Positions 5,512 through 7,158 of a DNA stretch of 7,158 bases are shown here, piece by piece (within the stretch, counting starts at the first letter, position 1; each line of letters opens with the position of its first letter). The stretch covers positions 1-7,158 of the forward strand of contig JAUNIV010000115.1 of assembly GCA_030523385.1 (NCBI GenBank), in the 5' to 3' direction. Below the pieces are notes generated by a model. That model saw nothing but the letters and a program-made list of their open reading frames with translations. It did not search any database and was not told the DNA's origin. This stretch comes from Bacteroidales bacterium (GTDB lineage Bacteria > Bacteroidota > Bacteroidia > Bacteroidales > Bacteroidaceae). A program made the position numbers and the translations under genes.

Positions 5512-7143
5512 TTATTCCACTTGATTATCCGCTAGCGGAAGCACCATTTCTTCCCAATCTTCCACCGTCCGCGTTTCGGACGAGAAGTTCACACCGATGC
5601 AAATTACTTTCCGTTTGTCTCCGATATAAGGTTTGACATATCCTTTGGTCTCAATCTGTTCCAGTGCCTCGCGTGCCGTACCATCCAGTTTGAACTCGAA
5701 GATATAAACATAGTCATCCATTTCCAATGTGCAGTCTACTCGTCCGAAACTCTGACGGTCTTCGCAACGGATAGCAAGGCAGTAGACTCCTATCAGCCGC
5801 AGGAGCAGATAAAAGGTGTATTGGAAATGCTTTTCGGTCATCTCCAAATCCTTTAGCGAACCGTGGCTGTCGTATGGAATGCTGGCAAGGAAAGCGGTGA
5901 GCGAGGTGCGGAATTCGGCAGTATTGCCTGCACTAAGCGACATGACAGCATCTATAATCCAACTGCCTACATCCTGTCTTCGGGGTTTCAGGTAGCTGGC
6001 AGCCAATAGTGTCAGGAATCCTTCGCGTACTTCGTTGTTGGGGAAGTCTAGCAGATAGGTTCTCATTCGGCGGTTAAATTCCTTGATAGTGAGGTAACCG
6101 CTCTGGTAGATCATGGGCAAGGGTTGTTCCACATCAGCCTTGTAATCCACGAACATTGCAGGACGGTAGAACTTTCCGGTCAGTTCATTCATCTGTTCGC
6201 GGCTGTGGTGCAGCAGTCGAATCAGGTAAGTCGGAGTACCGGTAGAAAACCAGTAGTCGCGTATTTCGTTTTTGCTAAAGGCGTTGAGTATGCTGAAAGG
6301 ATTATAGATATCCGTCATCTGTGTGCTGAAGTGGTAACCGTCATACTGACGCTTCAGCTCCTTTTTCATTTCCTCTATCGTACATTCTTCTTTAGTAGCC
6401 AATCGGGCGATCGGTTCGGCAAAATAATGTTCCAATTCTTCTTGCGTAATACCGCAAAGTGCTTCGTAGCGTTCATCCATACTGATGTCTGCCGGTTGGT
6501 TGAAGCCGCTGAACACACTGACTTGCGAGAATTTCGTTACACCTGTCAGCAATACAAATTTCAGGTATTCATCAGCTCCCTTGAATGTGGAGTAGAAACC
6601 TTTCAGTATCTCCCGATGCCAGTCTTCCAGCAATATCCTCTTGCCTTCCTGGTTCATAAAAGAAGAATCCGTATCCAGCACATCGAGGATAGGCTTGTCG
6701 TATTCGTCAATCAATACTACAGCTCTATGACCGGTCTGTTCGCTGGCGCGACGGAGTACTCCTTTGAAGCGATCGCCTGTGGTAACATCCAATGGGTCTT
6801 TCCCATAAATCCTTTCCCATTGTGCCAAATAAGTTTCGATGGTCTTTTCGAGTTCTCCCGGTTGCGTGAAGTTTCCTCCGTTGAAATCTACCCGAAAGAC
6901 AGGGTATGTCAGCCATTCCTTTTCCAAATCGGCTATGGCAAGTCCCTCAAACAGTTCCTTGCGCCCTTGGAAATAACAGGCAAGCGTGCTCACCAGTAAG
7001 CTCTTACCGAAACGGCGGGGGCGGCTAAGGAAATATATTTTTCCTTCTTTTACCAAATCATAAATCAGGTCTGTTTTATCTACATATACAAAACCTTCTT
7101 CAATAATCTGGTCAAAACTCTGTATTCCTATCGGGTATTTCAT
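5512..7143 (-). CDS. AAA-ATPase-like (PF09820-type) protein with C-terminal PD-(D/E)XK nuclease domain
   Basis: The 543-residue product is complete. It starts MKYPIGIQSFDQIIEEGFVY and then YVDKTDLIYDL, the family's usual opening. The Walker A variant is RPRRFGKS (41-48), Walker B is AVVLIDEYDKP (141-151), and a conserved FVLLTGVTKFSQVSVFSG block follows. The C-terminal part has the nuclease signature: D470 in GRVD, E483-F-K485 in FEFK, then Q496 and the KGY segment (500-502). All expected catalytic-type residues are present. This AAA-ATPase_like plus PDDEXK_9 architecture is highly multiplied in Bacteroides-group genomes; its role is not established, with mobile-element or defence functions suggested by context only. 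It is probably cytoplasmic. The start codon is 15 bp from the window edge, so its promoter lies outside. It shares strand, but not family, with the DUF4143 ATPase at 3596-4744. Confidence 0.94.
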   Translation of the reverse strand: MKYPIGIQSFDQIIEEGFVYVDKTDLIYDLVKEGKIYFLSRPRRFGKSLLVSTLACYFQGRKELFEGLAIADLEKEWLTYPVFRVDFNGGNFTQPGELEKTIETYLAQWERIYGKDPLDVTTGDRFKGVLRRASEQTGHRAVVLIDEYDKPILDVLDTDSSFMNQEGKRILLEDWHREILKGFYSTFKGADEYLKFVLLTGVTKFSQVSVFSGFNQPADISMDERYEALCGITQEELEHYFAEPIARLATKEECTIEEMKKELKRQYDGYHFSTQMTDIYNPFSILNAFSKNEIRDYWFSTGTPTYLIRLLHHSREQMNELTGKFYRPAMFVDYKADVEQPLPMIYQSGYLTIKEFNRRMRTYLLDFPNNEVREGFLTLLAASYLKPRRQDVGSWIIDAVMSLSAGNTAEFRTSLTAFLASIPYDSHGSLKDLEMTEKHFQYTFYLLLRLIGVYCLAIRCEDRQSFGRVDCTLEMDDYVYIFEFKLDGTAREALEQIETKGYVKPYIGDKRKVICIGVNFSSETRTVEDWEEMVLPLADNQVE

Positions 7144-7158
7144 GTCTTTGTTCTTTTT

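Noticed and set aside
6124..6999. 291-codon open frame on the plus strand
   Set aside because: It lies entirely antisense to the well-supported ATPase at 5512-7143. The peptide shows no domain and reads as the mirror of the ATPase codon pattern.

Overview
The window looks like a chromosomal segment of a Bacteroides-type organism (Bacteroidales). The reasons are three matches to the Bacteroidetes -7 promoter box TAnnTTTG just upstream of starts, AT-rich leaders without strong Shine-Dalgarno sequences, a large outer-membrane receptor with an N-terminal carboxypeptidase-regulatory-like domain, and two ATPase/nuclease-fold families that are common in this order. Species cannot be fixed from the sequence alone.

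Layout, left to right. Positions 1-67 (minus) hold the first 22 codons of a gene leaving the left edge; its N-terminus resembles iron-containing alcohol dehydrogenases. Positions 173-751 (minus) encode a YdeI/OmdA-family protein. A 393-bp divergent intergenic region (752-1144) carries three copies of an 11-bp motif, two mutually exclusive small hairpins and a -7 box. Positions 1145-3514 (plus) encode a 789-residue TonB-dependent-receptor-like outer-membrane barrel protein. Convergent to it, at 3596-4744 (minus), is an AAA_14/DUF4143 ATPase. A 59-bp inverted repeat (4816-4874) lies upstream of that ATPase, followed by a second, 92%-identical copy of only the last 198 bp of the receptor locus (4917-5114). 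A 193-bp non-coding stretch with two related GC-rich hairpins follows, then a doubtful 62-codon reading frame (5308-5496, minus). The window ends with a complete 543-residue AAA-ATPase-like/PD-(D/E)XK protein (5512-7143, minus).

The most informative structure is the middle. The ATPase gene, a long hairpin at each end of its segment, and its own promoter form a 1396-bp block (3521-4916) between two copies of the receptor 3' end. The downstream copy differs mainly at synonymous sites and has one nonsense codon. It therefore looks like the remnant of a second receptor allele or paralogue that was once under selection, with the ATPase block now between it and the intact gene. The receptor, the YdeI-like protein and the ATPases do not form an evident pathway. 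The window reads as core or near-core genes interrupted by an accessory ATPase block. No rRNA, tRNA, CRISPR array, transposase or integrase was seen.
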